Assembly (NCBI RefSeq): GCF_003050785.1
Contig: NZ_QAOH01000002.1
Location: 248,001 to 312,000, forward strand
DNA: 64,000 nt
Reading direction: 5' to 3'
Source: Celeribacter persicus
GTDB taxonomy: Bacteria > Pseudomonadota > Alphaproteobacteria > Rhodobacterales > Rhodobacteraceae
Positions within the stretch are counted from its first letter, which is position 1, and each line of letters starts with the position of its first letter. This document shows positions 15,840 to 24,690 of the stretch, in pieces. The translations under genes were made by a program, and so were the position numbers. Below the pieces are notes generated by a model that searched no databases, had not been told where the DNA came from, and saw nothing but the letters and a program-made list of their open reading frames with translations.

Positions 15840-17984
15840 ATGGCCGAAAGATCCTTCGCCAAGGAAGTCCAGAAACTCAAGAAAGGTAACGGGGAGGTCT
15901 TCACAGGCGAAGGCATCCTCGGCATCACCAAGGCATTGCTCGAAAACGGTGTCGGCTATGTCGGCGGCTATCAGGGCTCGCCGATCTCGCACCTGATGGA
16001 CGTTCTGGCGGATGCACAGGAAATCCTCGGCGAGCTGGGCGTCCATTTCGAGGCCTCCGCCAACGAGGCCACCGCCACCGCCATGCTCGCGGCCTCGGTG
16101 CATTACCCGATCCGCGGCGCCGTGACCTATAAATCCGTCGTGGGGACCAACGTCGCCTCCGATGCTTTGTCCAACCTCGCCTCGGGCGGCGTCACCGGCG
16201 GCGCGCTCATCATCGTCGGCGAGGATTTCGGCGAAGGCTCCTCGATCATGCAGGAACGCACCTATGCTTTCGCGATGAAATCGCAGGTCTGGATGCTCGA
16301 CCCGCGCCCGAACCTTCCGCGAATCACCAAGGCGGTGGGCGACGGTTTCGACCTCTCGGAAGCCTCGAACACGCCGGTGATGTTGCAGGTCGGCATCCGG
16401 TCCTGCCACGTCCACGGCCATTTCACCGCGAAGGACAACAAGCGCCCCGCGATGACCGTCTCGGACGCATTGGAGAACCCGCGCCGCGATCTCAACCGCA
16501 TCGTCCTGCCGCCCGCGACCTACCTGCACGAACAGGAAAAGCTCACCAAACGCCTGCCCGCCGCGCAGAAGTTCATCATGGAGCGCGAGATCAACGAGCG
16601 CTTCGGCAAGGAAGACGCCAAGGTCGGTCTGATACTTCAGGGTGGCAGCTACAACACGGTGATCCGGGCGCTTAACCGGCTCGACCTCGCCGATCTCTAT
16701 GGCGACACGGACGTCGACATGCTGGTGCTGAACTGCATTTACCCGCTGGTGGATGAGCAGATCATGGACTTCTGCGAGGGCAAGGACGCGGTTCTGGTGA
16801 TCGAGGAAGGCCACCCGAATTACATCGAACAACAGATCGCCACCATGCTCTACAAGCGCGGCAAAACCGTGAAGCTCGAAGGCAAGGGCATCCTGCCGAT
16901 GGGCGGCGAATACACCGGTCAGGTGATGGTCGACAGCCTCGGGGCCTTCTTCGCGCAATACGCGCCCTCAATGCTGCCGGTGGCGAAAACCGCCACCAAC
17001 GAAGAGCCCGTCGCGATCCCCGATCTGTCGAAAACCCTGCCGGGGCGTCCGCCGGGGTTCTGCACCGGCTGCCCGGAACGACCCATTTTTGCCGCCACGA
17101 AACTGGTGGAGGAAGAGTTGGGCGAGCACCACATTTCCTCCGACATCGGTTGTCACCTGTTTTCGATCATGCCGCCCTTTGACATTGGTGCGACGACCAT
17201 GGGCTACGGCCTCGGCCCCGCCTCCGCCGCCGCGTTTCACAACGAGAACAAGAAGGGCCGTCGTTCGATCTCTTTCGTGGGCGATGGCGGGTTCTGGCAC
17301 AACGGTTTGACCAGTTCGGTCGGCAACGCGGTGTTCAATAAATCCGACAACGTGATCGTCATCGTCGACAACTTCTACTCGTCCGCGACCGGGGGGCAGG
17401 ACATCCTGTCGTCCCGCGCCGTCAACAAAACGAAACAGACGCAGAACTCCATTGTCGAGGCCTGCAAGGGCATGGGCGTGAAATGGGTGCGTCAGGTGGA
17501 TCGCACCTATGACGTGACCAAAATGCGCGACACGTTGAAAGAGGCGCTGACCACCGAGGAGGAAGGCCCGAAAGTCATCGTCGCCTCTTCCGAATGCATG
17601 TTGAACAAACAGCGCCGGGTGAAGCCGGAGATGGCCAAGGCCGCCAAGGAAGGCAAGCGCGTCGTCAAGCCGCGTTTCGGTGTCGATGAAGATGTCTGCA
17701 CCGGCGATCACGCCTGTATGCGGCTTTCGGGTTGTCCGTCCCTGTCGGTGAAGGACACCGGCGATCCCCTGCGCGACGATCCGGTGGCGGCGATCGACCA
17801 GACCTGTGTCGGCTGTGGCAACTGTGGCGAAGTGGCGGATGCCGCCGTGCTCTGCCCGTCGTTCTATCAGGCAGAGGTCGTCACCAACCCGACCGCGACA
17901 GAGAAACGCCGCGCCGCGCGCGCCTCGAAAATCATCTCCTGGCTGCAAAGCCGCCGCGACGCGAAACGCGTGGCCTTTGCCTGA
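15840..17984 (+). CDS. Indolepyruvate:ferredoxin oxidoreductase-like alpha subunit (IorA-like)
   Basis: 714 residues; AAGGAG precedes the ATG. Order of domains: N-terminal pyrimidine-binding TPP domain with GYQGSPISHLMD, a middle domain, a C-terminal TPP domain with SSDIGCHLFSIMPP and the GDGGFWHNG diphosphate motif near residue 481, then two ferredoxin-like clusters after residue 615 (CTGDHACMRLSGCP and CVGCGNCGEVADAAVLCP). It would decarboxylate an aryl 2-oxoacid and form an acyl-CoA, passing electrons to ferredoxin. Neighbouring genes make isatinate a candidate substrate besides indolepyruvate. Confidence 0.9.
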   Translation: MAERSFAKEVQKLKKGNGEVFTGEGILGITKALLENGVGYVGGYQGSPISHLMDVLADAQEILGELGVHFEASANEATATAMLAASVHYPIRGAVTYKSVVGTNVASDALSNLASGGVTGGALIIVGEDFGEGSSIMQERTYAFAMKSQVWMLDPRPNLPRITKAVGDGFDLSEASNTPVMLQVGIRSCHVHGHFTAKDNKRPAMTVSDALENPRRDLNRIVLPPATYLHEQEKLTKRLPAAQKFIMEREINERFGKEDAKVGLILQGGSYNTVIRALNRLDLADLYGDTDVDMLVLNCIYPLVDEQIMDFCEGKDAVLVIEEGHPNYIEQQIATMLYKRGKTVKLEGKGILPMGGEYTGQVMVDSLGAFFAQYAPSMLPVAKTATNEEPVAIPDLSKTLPGRPPGFCTGCPERPIFAATKLVEEELGEHHISSDIGCHLFSIMPPFDIGATTMGYGLGPASAAAFHNENKKGRRSISFVGDGGFWHNGLTSSVGNAVFNKSDNVIVIVDNFYSSATGGQDILSSRAVNKTKQTQNSIVEACKGMGVKWVRQVDRTYDVTKMRDTLKEALTTEEEGPKVIVASSECMLNKQRRVKPEMAKAAKEGKRVVKPRFGVDEDVCTGDHACMRLSGCPSLSVKDTGDPLRDDPVAAIDQTCVGCGNCGEVADAAVLCPSFYQAEVVTNPTATEKRRAARASKIISWLQSRRDAKRVAFA

Positions 17985-17995
17985 GGACACATACC

Positions 17996-19546
17996 ATGAA
18001 CATGCAAGCCAAACCCATCATCGCCCGCCGCTCTCCCGGTCCCGACGGGGAAAAGGTCATCACACTCGCGGCCCTTGCTGTCGGCGGTCAGGGTGGTGGC
18101 GTTCTCACCAACTGGATCGTCGATGTCGCCGAATTGAACGGCTATAACGCGCAATCCACCTCGGTCGCGGGCGTGGCGCAGCGCACCGGTGCCACGATCT
18201 ATTACGTCGAGATGTGCCGCGATACGGGCCGCCAGCCGGTCTTCGCGCTCTCGCCCGCCGTGGGCGATGTGGACATTCTCATGGCCTCCGAGCTGATGGA
18301 AGGCGGGCGCGCCATCATGCGCGGGTTTGTGACCCCCGGTCGTACCACGCTCATCGCCTCCACCCACCGTATCCCCGCCGTGTCGGAGAAAATCGCCCCC
18401 GGCGACGGACGCGCCAACGGGCCGGAGGTGATCGCCGCCATGGACATCGCCGCCGATCATGTTGTGGCGTTCGATATGGAAACCGTCGCGAAACAGGCGG
18501 GATCGGTGATTTCCTCGTCGCTTCTGGGCGCTCTCGCAGGCTCCGGCGCATTGCCTTTCCCCCGCGAAAGCTATGAAAAGGTCATCCGCAAATCGGGTCG
18601 GGGTGTCGAGGCCTCTCTGCGGGCCTTTGGTGAGGCTTATGAAATCGCAAAGGGCAACAAACCCGCGCCGGTTTTCGAAGAGACCCCGGTCAAGCCCGTC
18701 CCGGTACTCAATGTGCCCAACAAGCTCAAAACCAAATGGACCGCACTTGAAAAGCGCCTGACCGCCCTGCCCGCCGAGGTGCAGGAGATGGCCGGTCTCG
18801 GTCTCCGGAAGGTCGTGGATTATCAGGACGTGGACTACGGCGCACAGTTCCTCGATATGCTGGACGAGATCGTGGCGCTGGATGCCGCCCCCTATGAGAT
18901 GAGCGTCAGTGCCGCAAAATATATCGCCCGCGCACTCTGTTATGACGACATCCTGCGCGTCGCCGACATCAAGACCCGTGCGAGCCGGTTCGAGCGCGTC
19001 AAGGATGAGGTCGTGGTGAAGGACGATCAGGTCCTCATGCTCACCGAATATTTCCACCCGCGCTTCGAAGAATTCACCACCACGCTACCGAAGGGCTTGG
19101 GCAAATGGGTGCAGAGCAAAAAGGGCTTCGAGGCGTGGTACAGCAAGCGGTTTGACAAGGGCCGCCGCATCCGCACCGACTCTTTGCGCGGCTTCCTGAT
19201 GCTCTGGCTCGTCTCCTCCCTGCGCCCGATGCGCCGCCGCCTCCTGCGCCATGAAAGCGAAATGGCCCATGTGGATCGGTGGTTCGCGACTGTGAAAGAC
19301 GTGGCCAAAACCGACCGGGCGCTGGCCACCGAGGTTCTCGCCAATTACCGGCTGATCAAGGGGTATTCCGATACCCACGCACGCGGGCTTTCGAAATTCT
19401 CCCGCGTCATGGGCGCGCTCGACATGCTCAAAGGCCGCCAAGACGCCGCCGACTGGATGCGCCGCCTGCGCACGGCTGCACTCGAAGATGAAAAGGGCAC
19501 GGCGCTCGATGGAGCGCTTGCCACGATCAAGAGCTTTGCGGGGTGA
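17996..19546 (+). CDS. Indolepyruvate:ferredoxin oxidoreductase-like beta subunit (IorB-like, with C-terminal extension)
   Basis: 516 residues, far longer than archaeal IorB (about 200). The first 200 form the POR gamma-type domain with GGQGGGVLTNWIVD and STSVAGVAQRTG. Residues about 240-510 are the extra helical domain found in the long proteobacterial form. The ATG at 17996 follows GAGGACAC; it starts 11 bp after the alpha subunit. The two subunits together make one enzyme. The next gene begins 3 bp after its stop. Confidence 0.88.
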   Translation: MNMQAKPIIARRSPGPDGEKVITLAALAVGGQGGGVLTNWIVDVAELNGYNAQSTSVAGVAQRTGATIYYVEMCRDTGRQPVFALSPAVGDVDILMASELMEGGRAIMRGFVTPGRTTLIASTHRIPAVSEKIAPGDGRANGPEVIAAMDIAADHVVAFDMETVAKQAGSVISSSLLGALAGSGALPFPRESYEKVIRKSGRGVEASLRAFGEAYEIAKGNKPAPVFEETPVKPVPVLNVPNKLKTKWTALEKRLTALPAEVQEMAGLGLRKVVDYQDVDYGAQFLDMLDEIVALDAAPYEMSVSAAKYIARALCYDDILRVADIKTRASRFERVKDEVVVKDDQVLMLTEYFHPRFEEFTTTLPKGLGKWVQSKKGFEAWYSKRFDKGRRIRTDSLRGFLMLWLVSSLRPMRRRLLRHESEMAHVDRWFATVKDVAKTDRALATEVLANYRLIKGYSDTHARGLSKFSRVMGALDMLKGRQDAADWMRRLRTAALEDEKGTALDGALATIKSFAG

Positions 19547-19549
19547 ATC

Positions 19550-21094
19550 ATGGATGAAATCGTCCTGATCGGAGCCGGGATCAACGGACTTGTCGCCGCC
19601 GCCGAGCTGGCGGTGCGCGGCAAGAAGGTTCGTATTCTGGAACGCGGCCCGACCCCCGGCGGTGCGGTGCGGACCGAAGAGCTGACGCTTCCCGGCTTTC
19701 GCCATGACATAGCTGCGATGAACCTGTCGATGTTCGCAGGCTCCGCCTTCATGGCCGCCCATGGCGACGAGATGGCGAAACACGGCATGGAATTCGTTCC
19801 CATCCCCCGCCCCTTCGCGCAGGCGATGGAGCCGGGCGATTACCTTGGCGTCTCGACCGATCTGGAGGAAACCCTCGCCACCTTCCATTCCGAGACCGAC
19901 AAGACGACGTGGAAGCAGATGATGTCGGATTTCCCCGCACAGGCGGCGGTGATCGGCGGGCTTCTCGGCACACCGATGCGACGTGGGCCGCTGTTGAAAT
20001 TCCTCTGGAAGACGTGGCGGCAGATCGGCACAGCGAAAATGCTTGAGACCATGCGTTTCCTGCTCACCTCGCCGCGCGCATGGTTGGAAGACACGTTCGA
20101 AGACCTGCGCCTGCGCACCGCGCTTTCGACATGGGGCCTGCACATCGACTTTGCCCCGGACATCGCGGGCGGCGCGATTTTTCCTTATCTCGAAGGCATG
20201 GCCGGACAAGCCATGGGTATGGTGATCGGCAAGGGCGGCGCGGATGTGGCAACGCGGGCACTTGTGTCGATGATCGAGGCCCATGGCGGGCGGATCGACT
20301 GCGATACCGAGGTGACCGAGATCCTGCACGCAGACGGTCAGGTTACGGGGGTGATCGCAAAGGATGAAAAGATTGAAACCTCAACCATTATCGCCTCCCT
20401 CGCGCCGAAACACCTGCTGCGACTGATCGGTGGCTCTTCCGGCAATGCGCGTTACGATCAGGGCCTCGCCAAATTCCGCCACGCGCCGGGAACGATGATG
20501 GTGCATCTGGCGCTCGATGCGCCGGTGCCGTGGATCGCGGAGGCGCTCCAGGACTATGCTTATGTCCATATCGGACGTTCCATCGACACGGCCGCCGCAA
20601 CCTATACGCAGGCGATGGCCGGGCTTTTGCCGGAAACGCCGCTGCTGGTCGTCGGACAACCCTCGCTCTTCGACCCGACCCGTGCGCCCGAGGGCAAGCA
20701 CACGCTCTGGGTGCAGGCGCGCGTCCTGCCCGCAGAGATCAAAGGCGATGCAAAAGGCGAAATTTCCGCGAAAAACTGGGACGAAGCGAAAGAAGCCATG
20801 GCCGAGCGTGTGCTCGATCTGATCGAGGAACAGGCCCCCGGTTTCCGTAGCCACATTCTCGCCCGCCATGTGGTCTCGCCCCTCGATCTGGAAACGGAGA
20901 ACCCCAATCTCGTCGGCGGCGATCAGGTCTGCGGCTCGCATCACCTGACTCAGAACTTCCTGTTTCGCCCCGTTGCAGGCTTTGCCGATGGACACACCCC
21001 GATCAAAGGGCTGTCACTGATCGGAGCGGCAAGCTGGCCCGGAGCCGGCACAGGCGCGGGATCGGGTCACTTTGCCTCACAGATGATCAAATAG
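19550..21094 (+). CDS. FAD-dependent oxidoreductase, phytoene-desaturase-like (copy 2)
   Basis: 514 residues, GAGINGLVAAAELAVRG at residues 8-24 and ERGPTPGGAVR, then a C-terminal GAASWPGAGTGAGSGHFAS flavin segment. Paralogue of the gene at 13751; together they flank the MarR and IOR genes. It starts 3 bp after IorB-like and is the last catabolic gene before the importer operon. Function unknown beyond FAD-dependent oxidation or isomerisation. Confidence 0.85.
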   Translation: MDEIVLIGAGINGLVAAAELAVRGKKVRILERGPTPGGAVRTEELTLPGFRHDIAAMNLSMFAGSAFMAAHGDEMAKHGMEFVPIPRPFAQAMEPGDYLGVSTDLEETLATFHSETDKTTWKQMMSDFPAQAAVIGGLLGTPMRRGPLLKFLWKTWRQIGTAKMLETMRFLLTSPRAWLEDTFEDLRLRTALSTWGLHIDFAPDIAGGAIFPYLEGMAGQAMGMVIGKGGADVATRALVSMIEAHGGRIDCDTEVTEILHADGQVTGVIAKDEKIETSTIIASLAPKHLLRLIGGSSGNARYDQGLAKFRHAPGTMMVHLALDAPVPWIAEALQDYAYVHIGRSIDTAAATYTQAMAGLLPETPLLVVGQPSLFDPTRAPEGKHTLWVQARVLPAEIKGDAKGEISAKNWDEAKEAMAERVLDLIEEQAPGFRSHILARHVVSPLDLETENPNLVGGDQVCGSHHLTQNFLFRPVAGFADGHTPIKGLSLIGAASWPGAGTGAGSGHFASQMIK

Positions 21095-21223
21095 GTCGAA
21101 AATCCGGAAAAATATGCCTGACTTGCATCTTTATGCTTTAAATACAAAATAACTGGACCCAAAGTAAATCCGACAATCGAGTCCGGAAAACGGACCGGAG
21201 ATCGCCAACAGGAGAGACACGAA
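21095..21223 (+). promoter_or_regulatory. Promoter region of the ABC importer operon
   Basis: An AT-rich stretch with GCAT-CTTT-ATGC (21125-21136), a TGC/GCA arrangement just before it, and the 12-mer AAATACAAAATA at 21140-21151 shared with the monooxygenase promoter region at 10420. The ATGC/GCAT half-sites resemble those upstream of the cyclase, though spacing and order differ. Confidence 0.4.
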
Positions 21224-22765
21224 ATGACTGCCAAAGGACAACTGACACGGCGTGGATTCATGGGCGCTTCCGCCGCCCTGACCGCCCTTCTCGCCTCCGG
21301 TGCGCCACTTCTGGCGCAGGACGGCACAAGCCTGACCATCGCCTATAACATCCCGGTGCAAAGCTGGGACCCGACCACGGGTCCGGCGGCGGTGAACCCG
21401 GTGCTACAATCCGTCTATCTGGCGGTATTCGACCGCTATATCGCACAGGCTCCCGACCTGTCCTTCGGTCCCGGCCTTCTGACCGAATGGGGCTTCAACG
21501 AGGATCAAAGCAAGATCACCATGACCGTTCGCGAGGGTGTGAAATGGCACAACGGCACCGATCTGACGCCCGAAGACATCGTCTGGTCACTGGAGCGCGC
21601 CGCCAATCCCGAGACCGGCAACCCGATGCAATTCGTCTGGGGCAAGATCGGCAATTTCTCCGTGGACGGACAGGTGATCACCGCCGACGTGCTGGAATTC
21701 GAACCGGCGCTGTTCAAATGGATGGCCTTCCTGACTGCTTTCGTTCTGCCGAAAGCGTACTATGAAGAGGTCGGTGCGGAAGGGTTCGAGAAAGCCCCGG
21801 TCGGCACCGGCCCCTATATGGTCGACGCGTTTGAGCAAGGCGCTTATGTCCGCCTCAAAGCCTTCCCCGAGTATTGGGGCGACGCACCGGCGTTCGAGAC
21901 CGTGACGATCAAATTCGTAACCGATGCGGCCTCGCGCGTGGCCGAGGTGGAAAGCGGCAATTCGGACGTCACCGTGAACATCCCCTACGAGGAATACGAT
22001 CGGTTGATCACCAAGGACGGGCTCACGGGCGAGGCCGTACCGATCACCGACATCGGCATGATTTTCCTCAACGACGTGGGACCGATGCTCGACAAGAACG
22101 TGCGCCTCGCCGCGCATTACGCCATCGACAAGCAACTGATCATAGACCGGCTGCTGCGGGGCTACGGCGTGCCGATCTCGACGTTGGAGGCACCGGGCTA
22201 TGCGGCTTATGACGAGAGCATCGTCGTCGCCTATGACCCTGAAAAGTCGAAAGAGCTTCTGGCCGCTTCCGGTTATTCCACCGACAACCCGGTCAAGTTC
22301 ACCATCCAGACCACGCGGGGGCTCAAACCCAAGGATTACGAGATGGTGCAGGCCATCGTCGGCATGTGGCGCAAGGTCGGGATCGAGGCGGAGATCGAGG
22401 TCTACGAAATCGCCAAGCATTACGAGTTGCGCGCCACCGACCAACTGGCGCCCGCCGCCTTCTACAACTGGGGCAATTCCATTGGCGATCCTTCGACCGC
22501 GACCGGGTTTTCCATGTTCGGCCCCTCGCCGCATGCGGTCTGGGATACCGAGGATCTTGTGAACATGATCGCGCCGCTCTTCTCCGAACGCGATGAGGCG
22601 AAGCGTATTCAGGGCTACAAAGACGTGTCGCGCTATATCGCGGAAGAGGGCTATGTCATCCCGCTTCTGCAATATGTGATGCCCATCGTCTTCTCCAGCG
22701 CGGTCTCGGTCACGCCCTACACCTCCGGCGATCTTCTGCCGCAGGCGATTACCCCCGCGAGCTGA
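21224..22765 (+). CDS. ABC transporter substrate-binding protein, family 5 (DppA/OppA type)
   Basis: 513 residues. The N-terminus carries a twin-arginine-like export signal (LTRRGFMG, residues 7-14) and a hydrophobic stretch ending LLAQ near residue 32. Family 5 features are EWGFNEDQSKITMTVREGVKWHNG and the GTGPYMV segment. It would bind a peptide, opine or other small hydrophobic solute outside the membrane. AGGAG precedes the ATG. Position directly after the catabolic arm suggests uptake of that arm's substrate. A strong terminator follows it. Confidence 0.9.
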   Translation: MTAKGQLTRRGFMGASAALTALLASGAPLLAQDGTSLTIAYNIPVQSWDPTTGPAAVNPVLQSVYLAVFDRYIAQAPDLSFGPGLLTEWGFNEDQSKITMTVREGVKWHNGTDLTPEDIVWSLERAANPETGNPMQFVWGKIGNFSVDGQVITADVLEFEPALFKWMAFLTAFVLPKAYYEEVGAEGFEKAPVGTGPYMVDAFEQGAYVRLKAFPEYWGDAPAFETVTIKFVTDAASRVAEVESGNSDVTVNIPYEEYDRLITKDGLTGEAVPITDIGMIFLNDVGPMLDKNVRLAAHYAIDKQLIIDRLLRGYGVPISTLEAPGYAAYDESIVVAYDPEKSKELLAASGYSTDNPVKFTIQTTRGLKPKDYEMVQAIVGMWRKVGIEAEIEVYEIAKHYELRATDQLAPAAFYNWGNSIGDPSTATGFSMFGPSPHAVWDTEDLVNMIAPLFSERDEAKRIQGYKDVSRYIAEEGYVIPLLQYVMPIVFSSAVSVTPYTSGDLLPQAITPAS

Positions 22766-22777
22766 TCGCGAAACTCT

Positions 22778-22813
22778 GCCCGGTGGCTGCTCCCCTTGCC
22801 ACCGGGCTTTTTT
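22778..22813 (+). terminator. Strong rho-independent terminator/attenuator inside the ABC operon
   Basis: Perfect 10-bp arms GCCCGGTGGC (22778-22787) and GCCACCGGGC (22798-22807), a 10-base loop and six T residues (22808-22813). It lies between the binding-protein gene and the first permease, so most transcripts should stop here, giving excess binding protein. Confidence 0.85.
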
Positions 22814-22829
22814 CCATGAAGAGACCGAT

Positions 22830-23837
22830 ATGCTTCTCAAGACCGTTCTGACCCGGCTTGCGACCACGGTGGTGACACTGTTCGGCGTGGCCGTGGTGGT
22901 GTTCACTCTCGTGCGCGTGGCTCCGGGCAATCCCATCGCGATGATGCTGCCGCCCGGTGCGACCGAGGAGGACATCGCCAATCTCACCCGGCTTTACGGC
23001 TTCGACAAGAGCCTGCCCGAACAGTTCGTGATCTGGCTCGGCGGGGTGTTGCAGGGCGATTTCGGCACCTCGATCACTCTGCGCCAGCCGGTCATGGAGC
23101 TGGTGCTCGGTCGTCTGCCCGCCACTTTGGAACTGTCTTTCATGGCGCTTGTCATCGCCGTGGCGCTTGGCGGCACCATCGCCGTGATTGGCGCGCGCAA
23201 ACGTGGCACCGGAACCGAGGTCGGGCTCGATCTCACCAACGGCGCGGTGCTCTCCGTGCCGGATTTTCTCTGGGGGCTGATCTTCGTGCTGCTGTTCGGC
23301 GTGCTCTGGCCGGTACTGTCGATCTCGGGCCGAGTCGATCCGCGTCTCGACATTGATTTCACGACGAATTTCTACGTGATCGAGGGGCTGTTGCGGGGGC
23401 GGCTCGACGTGGTCGGCTCGACACTCTCGCATATGCTGATGCCCGCCATGTCGCTTGCCCTGCCCCTCGCCGCGATGATCGCACAGCTTCTGAAACAGTC
23501 GCTCAAGGAAGTTCTGCATCTCGATTACACCACGCTCGCCCGCGTGCGTGGATTTTCCGAGACCGCCGTGATCCTGCGAGAGGCGCTGCGCAACGCGGCT
23601 TTGCCTACACTGACGCTGATCGGCGTGCAATTCACCTTCCTCATTGGCGGGACCGTGATCGTGGAGCGCATCTTTGCCTATGAGGGCCTCGGCAACATGG
23701 CGATTGATGCGGTGATCAACCGCGATCTGCCGCTCATTCAGGGCATCGTCATCCTGTTTGCCGCACTGTTCATCGTGATCAACCTGCTGGTCGATCTGTC
23801 CTACACCCTCCTGAACCCGAGGCTGCGCCATGGCTGA
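22830..23837 (+). CDS. ABC transporter permease (DppB type)
   Basis: 335 residues with six predicted helices. The N-terminus LLKTVLTRLATTVVTLFGVAVVVFTLVRVAPGNP is typical of DppB/OppB, and the EAA loop is seen as YTTLARVRGFSETAVILREALRNA. Ribosome site AAGAG precedes it. It overlaps the next permease by 8 bp. Confidence 0.92.
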   Translation: MLLKTVLTRLATTVVTLFGVAVVVFTLVRVAPGNPIAMMLPPGATEEDIANLTRLYGFDKSLPEQFVIWLGGVLQGDFGTSITLRQPVMELVLGRLPATLELSFMALVIAVALGGTIAVIGARKRGTGTEVGLDLTNGAVLSVPDFLWGLIFVLLFGVLWPVLSISGRVDPRLDIDFTTNFYVIEGLLRGRLDVVGSTLSHMLMPAMSLALPLAAMIAQLLKQSLKEVLHLDYTTLARVRGFSETAVILREALRNAALPTLTLIGVQFTFLIGGTVIVERIFAYEGLGNMAIDAVINRDLPLIQGIVILFAALFIVINLLVDLSYTLLNPRLRHG

Positions 23838-24690
23838 CATCACCGCCCCCCGCGCCCGTCGCATTGGGCCGATCAACCTGCGGCTCTGGTTGCCGCTTTT
23901 CTGGATCGCCCTCGTCATCGCCGCCGCGCTCTTTGCGCCGCTCATCGCCCCGCACGATCCGCTGGAACAAGACCTGATGCTCGAACGTCTGCCACCCTGG
24001 TTCGTCGCGGGCACAGAGCCGGGCTATTGGCTTGGCACCGACAGTCTGGGCCGCGATGTACTGTCGCGGATGATCTTCGGGGCGCGCATAGCCCTCATCG
24101 TCAGCTTCACCGCGGCGCTGGCCGCCTGTCTCGTGGGCACGACGCTCGGCCTGATCGCGGGCTTTTTCGGCGGCTGGTGGGATCGGGTGATCTCTCGCCT
24201 CGTCGACATCTGGATGGCCTTTCCGCCGGTGCTCTTTGCCGTGCTTCTGGTTGCGGTTCTGGGCACTGGATTGGGCTCCGTGATCCTCGCCATTGCGGTG
24301 ATCGACTGGACCCGGTTCGCCCGTGTGATCCGGGCCGAAACGATGGTTCAGGCACGGATGGATTACGTCGACAGCGCAAGGATCGGCGGTGCACACCGGA
24401 TGACCACGCTGATCTCGGAGATTCTGCCCAATGTCCTGCCCTCCGTCATCGCGCTTCTGACGCTCGAAATGGGTATCGCGGTGATTGTCGAGGCGATCCT
24501 CAGCTTCGTGAACCTGTCGATCTCGTCCGACGATCCGACCTGGGGTGCGATGATCGCTGAAGGCCGTGGTGCGATCCATTTCGCCTGGTGGGTGCTTCTC
24601 TTTCCGCTGATTGCGCTCTTCCTGACCGTGCTGAGTTTCTCGACGCTCGGCGAAGGGCTCAAACGTCATTTCGATCCGGTGCTGCAATGA
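23830..24690 (+). CDS. ABC transporter permease (DppC type)
   Basis: 286 residues. DppC features: APHDPLEQD after the first helix, GTDSLGRDVLSRMIFGAR, and an EAA loop MDYVDSARIGGAHRMTTLISEILPN. Forms the inner-membrane channel with the previous gene. Its stop overlaps the ATPase start by ATGA. Confidence 0.92.
   Translation: MADITAPRARRIGPINLRLWLPLFWIALVIAAALFAPLIAPHDPLEQDLMLERLPPWFVAGTEPGYWLGTDSLGRDVLSRMIFGARIALIVSFTAALAACLVGTTLGLIAGFFGGWWDRVISRLVDIWMAFPPVLFAVLLVAVLGTGLGSVILAIAVIDWTRFARVIRAETMVQARMDYVDSARIGGAHRMTTLISEILPNVLPSVIALLTLEMGIAVIVEAILSFVNLSISSDDPTWGAMIAEGRGAIHFAWWVLLFPLIALFLTVLSFSTLGEGLKRHFDPVLQ

Noticed and set aside
15840-19546. Naming the two-subunit enzyme simply as indolepyruvate oxidoreductase
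   Set aside because: Family membership is clear but substrate is not; the gene context favours considering isatinate, so a specific name was withheld.
21114-21136. A third exact ATGC-N4-GCAT operator before the ABC importer
   Set aside because: Half-sites are present but spacing is 7 bases in one pair and the other pair is in reversed order, so it is not an exact copy.
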